Shown: positions 16,486 through 26,855, counted from the first letter of the stretch. The stretch is DNA of 64,000 nt from Flavobacterium sp. YO12 (GCF_004119495.1 NZ_NRQU01000014.1:22592-86591), one strand, 5' to 3'. The notes: generated by a model not told the origin, from the letters alone. Translations and numbers: made by a program.

Positions 16486-17835
16486 TTACTTTTCTCCAAA
16501 AATCTTTACATCATCAACCATAAAAGCACCATTAAGTGTTTTATCTTTTCCAGATCCTATATATCTAAAACCGATATGAATGTTTCCTGAATAAGATGAT
16601 AAATCGATACCGCCTGAACTTATAAACTGGCGCGCAGGAGTTGAAAGCAGCGGAACCTTTGCATCTAGTTTCGTCCATTTTGCTTTAGCTATATTTGAAC
16701 CGTCAAAATTCGTTGAAACGTAAACTTCAAGTGTATTTAGAGGCGAATCAACTTTTAAATCATGTTGCGCACTTCTAAAAGACAATACCGCATTCTTATA
16801 TCCCGTTAAATTAATTTTTGGAGAAACCAGCCAGGCAATATTTTCTGCAGCTGTTGTGCTTGTGGTATTAAATTCGGCATAGCCATTTCCTGCATAAACG
16901 ATACTTTTCCATAATTTTGTTGCTTTTTCTACAATATTACTCCAACCGGGAAGTGCAAAATTGACATTGTTTTTAACTGTTTGAAAATCTTCGGAGAAAA
17001 AGGGAGTATTTCTTTTTCCATTCATTACAACATCATTTTCAGATCGTACCATCAATTGATAATCTGAACCAAATTTGGTTAGAATCCCTCTTACTTTTCC
17101 ACTTCCCTCTGGTACAAAATGATCTGCAAATTTTGCATAACTGCTTGTTCTAAATATAATTTGATTTCCCATTTTATCACGCAGATTCCAGTTTGTTGAT
17201 CCTCCCACATTATTTGATTCTTCAAAATAATGTCGATCAAGTGCAGCTTCTGTAAATTCTACATCATTGAACTCAACTAATGTATTTAATTTACCGTCAA
17301 CAAGTGCTTCTTCTATAGAAAGTGACTCTACTAATTGGTTTTCATCAATTATAGTACACGAGGCATTTAATACATTCTTAAAGTCATTCTGAGAAATTCT
17401 GCCAATTGCAGGATCTCCTGAATTGCTAACGTATAAACTTCCTATTCTTAAACCTCCATAATACAAATCCGTGAATTGATTTTTGAGTTTCACATAAACT
17501 TTATTCCCCAAACGGTAATCAATATAAGTATTCGAAACATCAACTGGAACACTAAACCCCACTGCAGGGCTGTTAGCTGTTGCTTTTGTTTGCAGTGAAA
17601 TGGTTTTAAAAAAGTTCCCTCCTTCGTCACTCGATACTACATAAGCTTCAATAATATCATCATATAAATATTGTTTTGCCGCACTGCTTGAAAGTTCGTA
17701 CACTTTTTCGACTGTTTTATTTACTGTAAAATCAGGCTGTGTACAAACTAGTTTTGGGGCTTCAACTTCGGTACTGCAGCCTAAAACAAATACCAACAAT
17801 GACGCAAAAAATGAGTTTAGAATTATATTTTTCAT
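16486..17835 (-). CDS. DUF5689 / choice-of-anchor-J surface lipoprotein
   Basis: A 449-residue lipoprotein. The lipobox VLGCS puts the lipidated cysteine at residue 20. The N-terminal half (about 30-270) matches the DUF5689 pattern (IIEAYVVSSDEGGNFFKTI, LGNKVYVKL). The C-terminal half (about 280-449) resembles a jelly-roll choice-of-anchor domain ending in MVDDVKIFGEK. It starts 17 nt after the stop of the TonB-dependent receptor, so the pair is cotranscribed. By analogy it may be a surface partner that hands a ligand to the receptor; the ligand is unknown. Confidence 0.85.
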   Translation of the reverse strand: MKNIILNSFFASLLVFVLGCSTEVEAPKLVCTQPDFTVNKTVEKVYELSSSAAKQYLYDDIIEAYVVSSDEGGNFFKTISLQTKATANSPAVGFSVPVDVSNTYIDYRLGNKVYVKLKNQFTDLYYGGLRIGSLYVSNSGDPAIGRISQNDFKNVLNASCTIIDENQLVESLSIEEALVDGKLNTLVEFNDVEFTEAALDRHYFEESNNVGGSTNWNLRDKMGNQIIFRTSSYAKFADHFVPEGSGKVRGILTKFGSDYQLMVRSENDVVMNGKRNTPFFSEDFQTVKNNVNFALPGWSNIVEKATKLWKSIVYAGNGYAEFNTTSTTAAENIAWLVSPKINLTGYKNAVLSFRSAQHDLKVDSPLNTLEVYVSTNFDGSNIAKAKWTKLDAKVPLLSTPARQFISSGGIDLSSYSGNIHIGFRYIGSGKDKTLNGAFMVDDVKIFGEK

Positions 17836-17852
17836 GATAAATAAATTTTCGT

Positions 17853-20669
17853 TTATAAACCGATTGTGAGATTTAAGAAATAAGTTCTGCCGTATCCATA
17901 GTAATATTTTGGTCCAAAAGAAGGCGTTCCGCTGGATACATCTTGATTTAACGCTCTAAAGTTTGCATTCCGCGCCTGCTCAAAACCGCCTGTTTTATAC
18001 ATTGAATTCAAAACATTATTGACGCTGGCAAAAAGTCCGATATATTTTTTATGAACCCTCCAAGATTTTCCTCCATTAATATTTAATAGGCTTACAGGAT
18101 CAAACTTTTCTTGTTTTAATAATTCATTTCCTCTTTCAGATGTTGCTTCGGGAAAAGGAAATCCATTTGCGGGATTAATGTAGAACTGAGAAGTTCGAGA
18201 AATTGGAGAAACATCAATATAATTATCTGTCAAATAGTTTATATTAGTTCCAATCCACCAGAATTTAGGATCACGATATTCTAAACCAACCGAAAAGGCG
18301 CTTTGAGGTGTTCCAGATTGTTTGTAGTTTTTAAGATAGGCGGAGCCAAAGTCAAATATAGTTTGTACTCCATCTTTTGCTGCATTTGCATCATTTGTAA
18401 TCGATACATATGGATTACTGCTGTAAACGTAATTACCGTAAGCAGCACTTAACGTTGTTTTTAATGTTGATGAGATTTGGTATTCAAAACTCAACTCTGC
18501 TCCAGTATTTTTTTTATCTAAATGTGTTAAAGTCTGACTTACAAAAGCATCTGTTGCATCATAACCTGCTCCATTACCAAAAATTCCTTCGGCATAAAAA
18601 AAAGACGTTTTTGACGTGTTTTTAATTAAAGTATAATAAGCCGTTAATCGCATTTTAAGTTTTGGAGAACTATATACATAATTGGCTTCGGCACTGCTAA
18701 TGTTTTCGCTTTCGATTCCGTTAACTATATTATTATTTAAGCGCGAATTTGAAAATGTATTTCTAAGAGACGGCGCTCTTGTAAGATGTGCTCCATTAAA
18801 AAACAACCATTGTTTTCCCGAAATTTTATAGATGAAACCTCCTTTGAAGCCAAAATTCTCAAAATTTACTTTCTCACTTTTTCCTAAAGAAGCAGTGGCA
18901 TAAATTCCGTTTTGATACAATCCTTCTCTTTGATAATTAGACACTGAATACGATTGTGCCAAATAAAACTCGGTTTTATTATAAGAAAATTTAAACTGTG
19001 TAAAGGCATCGATTGTATTGGCTAAAAAATTATAATTGTAACCAAAAATATCACCTTCTTTTACCTGCCTATTTGGGTTCTGTAAATCAGATTGAGAAAA
19101 ATCTCCTTTGTAAAATGGATCAATATCTTCAAAATATTTACCGCCAAGAAGATCTAGTAAATATTGAAAATTATGCGATTTTAAATTTCGATACGTAACT
19201 CCTCCATCAAAAGCAATATTTGGAGTAATCTGGATATTTAGGTTAGAATTTGCCGCAAAAGTTTTATCATCTGTTCTGTCTTCATATAAAATATAATGAC
19301 TTTGCGCTGGCTCATAACTATTTTGCCCCAGTTTTTGATTTGCCATATAAATGGTATTCCAATCTATTTGGGAATTTGCCAAAAATATGTTTTTACTTTT
19401 GGCAGCATTTTCATAATCTGGAGTAAATTCACCTGAAAACTCTCCTTTATCTTTTGCATAAAGTGAACTAAAATAACTTGGCATTTTTCTATAATAAACT
19501 GGATCAGGGCTATCTGCATTTTGATAATCAATAGAACTATTTCCAACTTTCCCAAATTGATACATAAAACTCGAATTCAGGTTCGTTTTTTCATCTATTT
19601 TAAAATAATGATTAAGCATAAAAAGAGGTTCTTCAACCTTTTTCACTCTTGCATTTCGCTTTTTCCCATTCTGAAATCCCCAATACGAATTGTATTTTTC
19701 ACCCATTAAACTAGTTACTTCGGCTGTATTTGGAGAATTTTTCCCGCGGGAATTTGGCGTATAAAAACCTGTAAAATTGAGAGAATGCTTATTGCTTAAT
19801 TTCTTTTCGACGCTCATAAAAAAAGAATCGGCATCAAAATTTGTTCCTTCAAAATAGCCTTCGTCCGCCCATCTTTTACCTCCTGAAACCACATAAGCCC
19901 AGCCCGAAGCACTCATTCCTGAAGCATACGTTGCAATTGCTCGTAAACTATAAGTTGTATTACTTCCTGAAAAGATAAGCTGTGATCCTTTTCGATAAAG
20001 AGAAGCTCGTGTAAAAATCTGCTGCGTTCCTAGAATACCTCCAAAAGTATAATTTGAAGCTGCTGTTCCAATCGAAAAATCCTGATTGCGAAGTACATTA
20101 TTTAATCCGCCCCAATTGTTCCATTGCGGTCTGCCGTCATAGATTTTATTCATTATCACTCCGTTCAGCATCATGGTGCCATTTTCGCTGTCTAGACCAC
20201 GAATCCTAAATCTTGCCTGACTCCAATTAAATGCTGAAGCCTGCATAAAAGCATCTTTTGAAGATTGCAAAAGCCCCGAAGTCATTTCAGATGAGCTGTT
20301 ATCATCAGATAAATCACTGTCTAATAAAGTTATCAAGGCGGCTGGAACTTCATCTGAATAAATATCTTCTAACTCTAATACGCCGAGATATATAATCTGA
20401 CCAAAATTTGAGTGAATTTTAAGAAGTAAGTCTTTGCAGTCTTGACTGTGAATCAAAAGCAGTTGTTCTCCTTCTATAGAAGAATGCAGTTCAAATTTGC
20501 CGCTTTTTGAAGTAAGTTTTGTTATTGAAGAATTCTGAATACTTACTACAACATTCTCAAGAGGATTCTGCGTTTTAGCATCAATAACAACACCTCTAAA
20601 GATTGTTTCTTGTGCAAAAGCAAAATTAAAAGACCATAAAATAAAAAAGACAGTGTATTTTTTTACCAT
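17853..20669 (-). CDS. TonB-dependent outer-membrane receptor
   Basis: A 938-residue receptor. A signal peptide (about 1-20) is followed by a carboxypeptidase-regulatory-like beta domain (FRGVVIDAKTQNPLENVVVSI, about 22-100). A plug domain has ARFRIRGLDSENGTMMLNGV near residue 150, and a 22-strand barrel ends FLNLTIGL. It imports a large or scarce ligand across the outer membrane using TonB energy. The companion DUF5689 lipoprotein follows directly. No SusD homologue is present, so a glycan-uptake role is not favoured. Confidence 0.92.
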   Translation of the reverse strand: MVKKYTVFFILWSFNFAFAQETIFRGVVIDAKTQNPLENVVVSIQNSSITKLTSKSGKFELHSSIEGEQLLLIHSQDCKDLLLKIHSNFGQIIYLGVLELEDIYSDEVPAALITLLDSDLSDDNSSSEMTSGLLQSSKDAFMQASAFNWSQARFRIRGLDSENGTMMLNGVIMNKIYDGRPQWNNWGGLNNVLRNQDFSIGTAASNYTFGGILGTQQIFTRASLYRKGSQLIFSGSNTTYSLRAIATYASGMSASGWAYVVSGGKRWADEGYFEGTNFDADSFFMSVEKKLSNKHSLNFTGFYTPNSRGKNSPNTAEVTSLMGEKYNSYWGFQNGKKRNARVKKVEEPLFMLNHYFKIDEKTNLNSSFMYQFGKVGNSSIDYQNADSPDPVYYRKMPSYFSSLYAKDKGEFSGEFTPDYENAAKSKNIFLANSQIDWNTIYMANQKLGQNSYEPAQSHYILYEDRTDDKTFAANSNLNIQITPNIAFDGGVTYRNLKSHNFQYLLDLLGGKYFEDIDPFYKGDFSQSDLQNPNRQVKEGDIFGYNYNFLANTIDAFTQFKFSYNKTEFYLAQSYSVSNYQREGLYQNGIYATASLGKSEKVNFENFGFKGGFIYKISGKQWLFFNGAHLTRAPSLRNTFSNSRLNNNIVNGIESENISSAEANYVYSSPKLKMRLTAYYTLIKNTSKTSFFYAEGIFGNGAGYDATDAFVSQTLTHLDKKNTGAELSFEYQISSTLKTTLSAAYGNYVYSSNPYVSITNDANAAKDGVQTIFDFGSAYLKNYKQSGTPQSAFSVGLEYRDPKFWWIGTNINYLTDNYIDVSPISRTSQFYINPANGFPFPEATSERGNELLKQEKFDPVSLLNINGGKSWRVHKKYIGLFASVNNVLNSMYKTGGFEQARNANFRALNQDVSSGTPSFGPKYYYGYGRTYFLNLTIGL

Positions 20670-20782
20670 TAAAATTCCAATTTACTTTGAAAATTGTTTT
20701 CGGATATTAATCCTATTCAAAAAATAAAATTGGTTTTTGGAAAAGAGTTTTGTCTTGTAGATAATACAAACAACAAAGAGTT

Positions 20783-20790
20783 CAAATATA
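20783..20790 (-). promoter_or_regulatory. -7 box (TATATTTG) for the TonB receptor operon
   Basis: Minus-strand TAnnTTTG match 114 nt upstream of the receptor ATG, leaving a leader of about 105 nt. No recognisable riboswitch or Fur-type palindrome was seen in it. Confidence 0.55.
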
Positions 20791-20872
20791 GATAAATTAT
20801 TACAAAAGAAAATAAATTCTTACAAAATTTAAAGTCTACATATCAATTTGTGCTGTCTTACGGCAAAAATAT

Positions 20873-22090
20873 TTAAGCTGTTGTTCTAATTTTAGAAACC
20901 ATGAAGGCAATAAGAACACCAAAGATTCCGATAAAAGCAAAAGAAAACTGAAGTCCGAAGTTTTGAGCAATATGTCCGATAACTGGCGGCCCCATTAAAA
21001 AACCCAAAAAGCTAACGCTCGAAACAATTGTTAATGCTTCGCCAGGCGGAACAGTCGGATTTTTTCCAGCCATACTATAAACTGTAGGAACAATAGTTGC
21101 TACACCTAAACCAACTGCCATAAAGGCAATTGTACACGGAATAATATAAGGAAGAAAAACTGCTGTAAAAAGTCCCGCAGAAATTAAGATTCCGCTAATT
21201 TGCATTACACGTTCACGACCAAATTTATTGATTAATCCGTCGCCTAAAAATCTTCCTCCTGCCATCATAATCATAAATGAAGTATATCCTAAAATAACTA
21301 ATGGTCCGGGCGCTTTTACTATATCTTTAAAGTAAACACCACTCCAATCAAACATTACTCCTTCACTTGCCATACTGCAAAATCCAATTACGCCAAGCCA
21401 AATTAATGCGCTGTCTGGTTTTGTAAACAGCTTTTTCTTTTCGGCAGTATGTTTAATTTTTTCTTTGGCTTTTACCAAAAATTTAAAATTGAAAGCGACC
21501 ATTAAAAGTACTACGACTCCCACAATAAGAAAATGATGTAAAGGCGTTAAATTTAAGGCTAACATTCCTAAACCTACTAATGCTCCGGTAAATCCCGCAA
21601 AACTCCACATACCATGAAACGACGACATGATTGTTTTTTTAAAAAGAACTTCGGTATAAACACCTTGAGTATTAACAGCAATGTTTGCTAAGTTTCCGAA
21701 TAGTCCAAACAAAAATAAACCTAACGACAATTGCAGCGCTGATGTCGCCAGCCCTAAATTAGCCAAACATAAAACATACATAATTAAAGAGAATACCAAA
21801 ACACGGTGGCTTCCAAATTTAGTAACCATCTTACCAGAAAACGGCATGATTATTAACTGCCCCATTGGTAAGGCAAAAAGAATAGATCCTAAATCACCTT
21901 CGGTTAAGTGCAAAGCGGTTTTAATATCTGGAATTCTGCTTGCCCAAGTTGCAAAACTTAATCCCATTCCAAAATAAAACATTCCAACAGCAAAACGAAT
22001 TCGGTTCAGGTAAGAAGCTTTTGCTTCTCTAAAAACTTTCTTGATTTTTCCTTTTGTCTGGAATAATTGTAATGGATTGAAATTTATCAA
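20873..22090 (-). CDS. MFS transporter
   Basis: A major facilitator protein with about 12 hydrophobic segments, starting at RFAVGMFYFGMGLSFATWASR. It is similar in layout to the FucP/YbjJ-like branch (WASRIPDIKTAL). The start is uncertain. The longest frame begins at a TTG at 22153, but a promoter-like TACTTTTA lies inside that extension. TTG 22090 (405 residues) is the better guess, since no ATG precedes the first membrane helix. The substrate cannot be inferred. It stands alone between the TonB operon and an oxidoreductase. Confidence 0.85.
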   Translation of the reverse strand: MINFNPLQLFQTKGKIKKVFREAKASYLNRIRFAVGMFYFGMGLSFATWASRIPDIKTALHLTEGDLGSILFALPMGQLIIMPFSGKMVTKFGSHRVLVFSLIMYVLCLANLGLATSALQLSLGLFLFGLFGNLANIAVNTQGVYTEVLFKKTIMSSFHGMWSFAGFTGALVGLGMLALNLTPLHHFLIVGVVVLLMVAFNFKFLVKAKEKIKHTAEKKKLFTKPDSALIWLGVIGFCSMASEGVMFDWSGVYFKDIVKAPGPLVILGYTSFMIMMAGGRFLGDGLINKFGRERVMQISGILISAGLFTAVFLPYIIPCTIAFMAVGLGVATIVPTVYSMAGKNPTVPPGEALTIVSSVSFLGFLMGPPVIGHIAQNFGLQFSFAFIGIFGVLIAFMVSKIRTTA

Positions 22091-22275
22091 AATGGATACT
22101 TTTTTAGGTTTGACAGTATAAAAGTACAAAAAAGAGATTTTATTGACCGCCAAACCCTACTAGTTCTACAAGTTATAACGTTGTAGTTTTATAAGTTGAA
22201 GCCATAAATTGTTTTTAACACATAAAAACATTCATTTTTACTAAACTCAAAGAACCATATTGAATGCATCAAATC

Positions 22276-23316
22276 TTATAAGTTAATCGCTTTTCTCTCG
22301 GCATTACTTGCAATTGCTGCTTCGATAATCTGCATTACTTTTACACCGTCTTGTGCTGTAACAGGCTCTATTGTATCATTTGATATTGAATTAAAAACAC
22401 CATCGAAAAAAGAGAAATAATTTCCTTGAAGAGTGGATACTTTTTCTCGAATTACTTTTCCGTTAATTTCAGTATGAAGTATTCCTTGTAAATCTTCAGA
22501 TTCAGTTCCCCATGTTTCTAAATTCGGCTTCTTGCCAATTTTTAATTCATCTTCCTGAACATCGCCGCGAGGTTTTAAAAAACTCCCTTTTTTGCCATGA
22601 ATTGTATATGCTGGATTAGCTTCTCTAACAAAAAATCCTGCTTTTAAACGCACTCTAAAATCTTCATAAATCAATAATAAATCAATCCAGTCGTCTACTA
22701 AAGAATTCTCTCTTGTAATTCTAATATCTCCAAAAACCGACTTTGGAGAACCAAATAAACAAACAGCTTGATCTATAATATGAGGGCCTAAATCTTTTAG
22801 AACTCCAGCACCGCCATTGGCAGTTTCTTTATGCGCTTTGGGGCTTAATAAAGGATTGTATCTATCAAAATGAATTTCGGCTTCTACCAAATCTCCTAAA
22901 ACACCGTCATGGATTATTTTTTGAACGGTTTTAAAATCGCTGTCCCATCTTCTGTTTTGAAAAACGGCTAGTTTTAATCCTTTTTCTTTTGCAAGTGCAG
23001 CAAGTTCTTCGGCTTCGGCTACAGTTGTCGTAAATGCTTTTTCTACGACTGCATGTTTGCCCGCTAAAAGTACTTTTTTTGCATACTCGTAATGAGTTCC
23101 AACAGGTGTGTTTACAATTACCAAATCGACATCATCTGCTAACAAATCCTCGATTGAAGGATAACTTTTTACTTCAGAATAATCTGCCTGAATGAGTTTT
23201 TTACTTCTTTCCCAAGATCCCAATAATTCAAAACCGGGGTGAATATCTAAAAATGGGGCGTGAAAAACCTTCCCTGACATTCCGTATGATAATAGTGCTG
23301 TTTTAATTTTTTGCAT
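22276..23316 (-). CDS. Gfo/Idh/MocA family oxidoreductase
   Basis: A 346-residue NAD(P)-dependent oxidoreductase. The N-terminal Rossmann part begins IKTALLSYGMSGKVFHAPFL. The conserved HAVVEKAFTTTVAEAEEL segment carries the EK motif near residue 93. The C-terminal half is the alpha/beta substrate domain (GGGAGVLKDLGPHIIDQ-like region near 165-185). The YvaA/YdgJ-like branch is likely, acting on a sugar or inositol derivative. No catabolic partners lie nearby, so the substrate is open. Confidence 0.9.
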   Translation of the reverse strand: MQKIKTALLSYGMSGKVFHAPFLDIHPGFELLGSWERSKKLIQADYSEVKSYPSIEDLLADDVDLVIVNTPVGTHYEYAKKVLLAGKHAVVEKAFTTTVAEAEELAALAKEKGLKLAVFQNRRWDSDFKTVQKIIHDGVLGDLVEAEIHFDRYNPLLSPKAHKETANGGAGVLKDLGPHIIDQAVCLFGSPKSVFGDIRITRENSLVDDWIDLLLIYEDFRVRLKAGFFVREANPAYTIHGKKGSFLKPRGDVQEDELKIGKKPNLETWGTESEDLQGILHTEINGKVIREKVSTLQGNYFSFFDGVFNSISNDTIEPVTAQDGVKVMQIIEAAIASNAERKAINL

Positions 23317-23350
23317 GTTGTTTTAGTTTTTTGTCACCGATTAATGTGAT

Positions 23351-23500
23351 TAAAAGGATTTTTCTTTTGCCACTAATTTCGCGAATTTAAACGAATTATT
23401 TTAAGCTTTTAAACGCACCGATTTGTGCAAATTCGTGAAATTGCTTCGCCTGTTCGCTATTGCTCGAGTCGTTGCAAAAAAACTCAAAAAAATCCTTTCA
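23351..23500. repeat. Composite intergenic repeat
   Basis: Contains a degenerate GCCAC-AATTTCGCGAATT ... AATTCGTGAAATT dyad (23370-23442) nested in outer words AAAAGGATTTTT and AAAAAATCCTTT that also pair. Same family as 11942-12002 but longer. Confidence 0.6.
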
Positions 23501-23518
23501 ATCTGTGGCTAAATAAAT

Positions 23519-24589
23519 TTATAGTTTAGCTCGTTCGTATTGTTTTGGCCAATGAATATCGTCGTTTAATGCTGCAGCGAAATCTAAAGGCAAGTTAGGA
23601 TTTCTTAATGATGCTCTGGCAAACAAAATTAAATCGGCTTGATTTTTATTAAGAATTTCTTCGGCTTGTTTTGCTTCAGTAATTAAGCCTACAGCACCTG
23701 TAAGGATGCTTGCTTCTTTTTTAACTTTTTCAGCAAAATGAACTTGATAACCTGGACCAACTGGAATTTTTTGATGTGAAACCAATCCTCCCGATGAAAC
23801 ATCGATTAAATCTACTCCTTTCTCTTTTAAAATTTTTGAAAGTTTTATAGACTCTTCAACATTCCAACCTCCACCTGCCCAATCTGTTGCTGAAATTCTA
23901 ACGATTAAAGGAAAATCTTTTGGCCATTCAGTTTGAACAGCTTCTAAAATTTCAAGCGTAAAACGGATTCTATTTTCAAAACTTCCACCATATTCATCAG
24001 TTCTACTATTTGTTAAAGGCGATAAAAACTGATGCAGTAAATATCCGTGTGCTGCATGAATTTCTAAAACTTTATATCCAGCTTCAACTACTCTTCTTGT
24101 TGCTGTCTTAAAATCGGTAATTATTTTTTGAATTCCGTTTTGGTCTAAAGCTTCTGGAAGAAATGGTTCGTTATCATGATACGGAATTGCACTTGGTGCA
24201 ACAGTCTGCCATCCGTCTTGATCTAAATTTAATTTTTTATTCCCAAGCCACGGAGCCGAAACACTTGCTTTTCGTCCTGCATGCGCCAATTGAATTCCTG
24301 GAACCGAATTTTGAGAAGTAATAAATTCGGTAATTTGCTTTAGTTTGCCAATATGTTCCTCTTTCCAAATTCCAAGATCGGCAGGAGAAATTCTAGCTTC
24401 TGGCGAAACTGCTGTAGCTTCCTGAATAATTAATCCGGCGCCTCCGCTGGCACGACTTCCTAAATGAACCAAATGCCAATCGTTTGCAAACCCATCAACA
24501 GCAGAATACTGGCACATTGGCGAAATCGCAATTCTGTTTTTTAAGGTTATACTTTTAATAGTTAAAGGAGAAAATAATTGTGATGCCAT
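23519..24589 (-). CDS. NADH:flavin oxidoreductase, old yellow enzyme family (YqjM type)
   Basis: A 356-residue OYE. Using ATG 24589 the protein begins MASQLFSPLTIKSITLKNR, the family's normal start; a longer frame to 24703 has no homology-like sequence. C26 in SPMCQYS is the thermophilic-like OYE cysteine that tunes FMN. The HAAHGYLLHQFLSPLTNSR segment holds the substrate-binding histidines. It reduces alpha,beta-unsaturated carbonyls or similar electrophiles with NAD(P)H. It borders the left end of the bacteriocin-type locus. Confidence 0.92.
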   Translation of the reverse strand: MASQLFSPLTIKSITLKNRIAISPMCQYSAVDGFANDWHLVHLGSRASGGAGLIIQEATAVSPEARISPADLGIWKEEHIGKLKQITEFITSQNSVPGIQLAHAGRKASVSAPWLGNKKLNLDQDGWQTVAPSAIPYHDNEPFLPEALDQNGIQKIITDFKTATRRVVEAGYKVLEIHAAHGYLLHQFLSPLTNSRTDEYGGSFENRIRFTLEILEAVQTEWPKDFPLIVRISATDWAGGGWNVEESIKLSKILKEKGVDLIDVSSGGLVSHQKIPVGPGYQVHFAEKVKKEASILTGAVGLITEAKQAEEILNKNQADLILFARASLRNPNLPLDFAAALNDDIHWPKQYERAKL

Positions 24590-24688
24590 ATTTGTAACTT
24601 TTAATGGTTTTGTGCTACCAATTAAAATGACAGCATCATAAAACGTAAAGTTACGGCATCTTGTTAAAATGAGAAATTGAAATGTTTG

Positions 24689-24708
24689 TTTATTAACAAA
24701 CATTTAAA
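24689..24708 (+). repeat. 20-nt direct repeat, left copy, flanking the bacteriocin-type locus
   Basis: Exact copy of the 20-mer at 30538-30557 in the same orientation, beginning TTTATTAACA and ending AACATTTAAA. It overlaps the stop codon of the exporter gene. This copy is also part of a local palindrome (AAATGTTTGTT ... AACAAACATTT). Confidence 0.75.
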
Positions 24709-26854
24709 GCAGATTCTGTTTTCTCCAAAGATTATAATATTCCGATTTTTTTTCTAATAAATCTAAATGATTTCCAGATTCAACTATAGTCCCTTCTTTC
24801 ATTACTAGTATTGTATCAGCATTTGCAATTGTACTTAAACGATGTGCGATAACAATTATAGTTTTCCCTTGTTCTTTGAAGCTGTCAATTGTATCTTTTA
24901 CAATTTTTTCTGAGTTAGTGTCTAATGATGATGTTGCTTCATCCATTAATAAAATTTCTGGATTTTTATACAATGCTCTAGCAATTGCAATTCGTTGTTT
25001 TTGTCCTCCAGAAAGCATTGCGCCATTTTCACCAATTTGTGTTTCAAAACCATTTGGCAGTTTTTCAACAAAATCGGTAATGCCTAATTGTTTCGATAAT
25101 TCTAAAATCCTTTGAACATTTGGAAAAGAATCTCCTAAAGCAATATTTTCAATAATATTTCCCGAAAATAAATTCAGTTGTTGCGGAATAACGCCAACCA
25201 TTTTTCGTAAACTTTGATAATGAATAAATTGTGTATCAAAACTTCCAATGCAGATTTTCCCTTCTTTTATCGGATAAAGATTTTGAAGTAATGAAATTAA
25301 TGTTGTTTTACCACTACCGCTTTCGCCAACTATAGCGGTTGTTTCATTCTTTTTGAATACTGCATTGAAATTTTTAAAAACCTCTGCACGGGAACCATAA
25401 CGAAAAGAAACGTTTTCAAATTTTATATCTCCCAAACTCTCCTTTTGCAGTTCTATTTTATTTTCGGTTTCCTCCCTTTCCAAGTCCATAATTTCAAAAA
25501 GCCTGTCTGCTGCAATTAATGCATTTTGTGCCGTTTTATTCATCCCAATTAATGAAGCCACCGGCGAGGTAAAATATCCTATTAAAGCATAAAATGAAAA
25601 TAATTCCCCCGGAGTAATAGCCCTGTCAATTACATAACCAGAACCTATCCACATTAAAACTATTGTAAATGCAGAAGCCAAAAATTGTGTTGAACTTGTA
25701 GCAAAAACAACATTCAAACCTGATTTATATGTTGTAAACAAAAGTTTTACAAATTTATTTTCAGTTTTTAGATTGGAAAATCCTTCTATTCCAAATTCCT
25801 TTACAGTTCGAACATGTGTAATACTTTCGACTAACTGAGTTTGCAATTCAGCAGCGTTTTCCATAATGTTTCGCTCGACTTTTTTGTTGAATTTATTTAG
25901 GAAAAAATAAATTATAGCATAAAATGGAATGACAAGAATAATGACCAAAGCTAATTTCCAATAATACGTAAACATCAATGCAAATGAAAAAATTACAATA
26001 AAGACATTTACAATCATTTCAATTGCAGTTTCATTTATAAAGGATCGAATTTTTACAGCATCATTTATTCGAGATGTGATTTCTCCTATTTGCATAGTAT
26101 CAAAAAATCGCTGAGGCAAATGCAGTAAATGTTTATAATAACCCAAGATTAATCTGGCATCGATTAACTGTCCCGTTTTCATTACAAAAATGCTTTTCTT
26201 TGAACCAATATAAGCTTGCAGCAGGATAATTACGATCATAGAAATACTTAGTAAATTAAGTAATTTTCTATTGCCGTCAACCAATACGTAATCTGTAATT
26301 TTTTGAATATAAATAGACATTGCCAACCCTAAAACTGTAAATACTATGGCTCCAACTAAAGCCTGAATTAAAATAGTTTTATGCGGCTGAATTAAATTCC
26401 AAAACCGTTTTATAGACGAAGTTTTTTCATTTACTGCTTTAAAATCATCATTTGGAGCAAACAGAATTAATACGCCTGACCATATTTTCTGAAACTCTTC
26501 AAAACTATAAACTTCTATTTTGCCAAAACCCGGATCCATGACCGTGATTTTAGATTTATCTACTTTATAAATAACTACATAATGATGCAATTGTTCTTTT
26601 GTAATAATATGAGCAATAGCAGGAAGCGGAATTTTACCTAATGAATCTAAACCGCCTTTCACTCCTTTTGCTGTAAAACCCATTTTCTCTGCTGCTTCAA
26701 TTATCCCCAGCACATTTGTACCTCGTTTATCTGTGTTAGCATATTGACGTATTCTGGCTATAGGCAGATTAACTTTGTAATGGTTTCCAATAGATGCCAG
26801 ACAAGCAGCACCACAATCTTGAATATCATGTTGTTTAATTTTTATTGAAGCCAT
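24704..26854 (-). CDS. Peptidase-containing ABC exporter (C39 bacteriocin processing type)
   Basis: A 716-residue PCAT transporter. The N-terminal C39 cysteine protease (about 1-140) has Q8, C14 (QDCGAACLAS), H91 (LHHYVVIY) and D107 (TVMDPGFG), a complete catalytic set. A six-helix membrane domain (about 160-440) follows. The ATPase has Walker A GESGSGKTT, signature LSGGQKQR and Walker B ILLMDEATSSLD. Such proteins cut leader peptides after Gly-Gly and export the product. It lies one base after the HlyD-like gene and downstream of two Gly-Gly-leader peptide genes, its probable substrates. Confidence 0.95.
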   Translation of the reverse strand: MASIKIKQHDIQDCGAACLASIGNHYKVNLPIARIRQYANTDKRGTNVLGIIEAAEKMGFTAKGVKGGLDSLGKIPLPAIAHIITKEQLHHYVVIYKVDKSKITVMDPGFGKIEVYSFEEFQKIWSGVLILFAPNDDFKAVNEKTSSIKRFWNLIQPHKTILIQALVGAIVFTVLGLAMSIYIQKITDYVLVDGNRKLLNLLSISMIVIILLQAYIGSKKSIFVMKTGQLIDARLILGYYKHLLHLPQRFFDTMQIGEITSRINDAVKIRSFINETAIEMIVNVFIVIFSFALMFTYYWKLALVIILVIPFYAIIYFFLNKFNKKVERNIMENAAELQTQLVESITHVRTVKEFGIEGFSNLKTENKFVKLLFTTYKSGLNVVFATSSTQFLASAFTIVLMWIGSGYVIDRAITPGELFSFYALIGYFTSPVASLIGMNKTAQNALIAADRLFEIMDLEREETENKIELQKESLGDIKFENVSFRYGSRAEVFKNFNAVFKKNETTAIVGESGSGKTTLISLLQNLYPIKEGKICIGSFDTQFIHYQSLRKMVGVIPQQLNLFSGNIIENIALGDSFPNVQRILELSKQLGITDFVEKLPNGFETQIGENGAMLSGGQKQRIAIARALYKNPEILLMDEATSSLDTNSEKIVKDTIDSFKEQGKTIIVIAHRLSTIANADTILVMKEGTIVESGNHLDLLEKKSEYYNLWRKQNLL

Positions 26855-26855
26855 A

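Noticed and set aside
20670..20872. Cobalamin or other riboswitch ahead of the TonB receptor
   Set aside because: No conserved B12-box-like or other riboswitch sequence could be recognised in the leader.
24590..24703. N-terminal extension of the OYE enzyme
   Set aside because: The extra 38 residues do not match the family, whose normal start is at 24589, and they overlap the palindromic repeat region.
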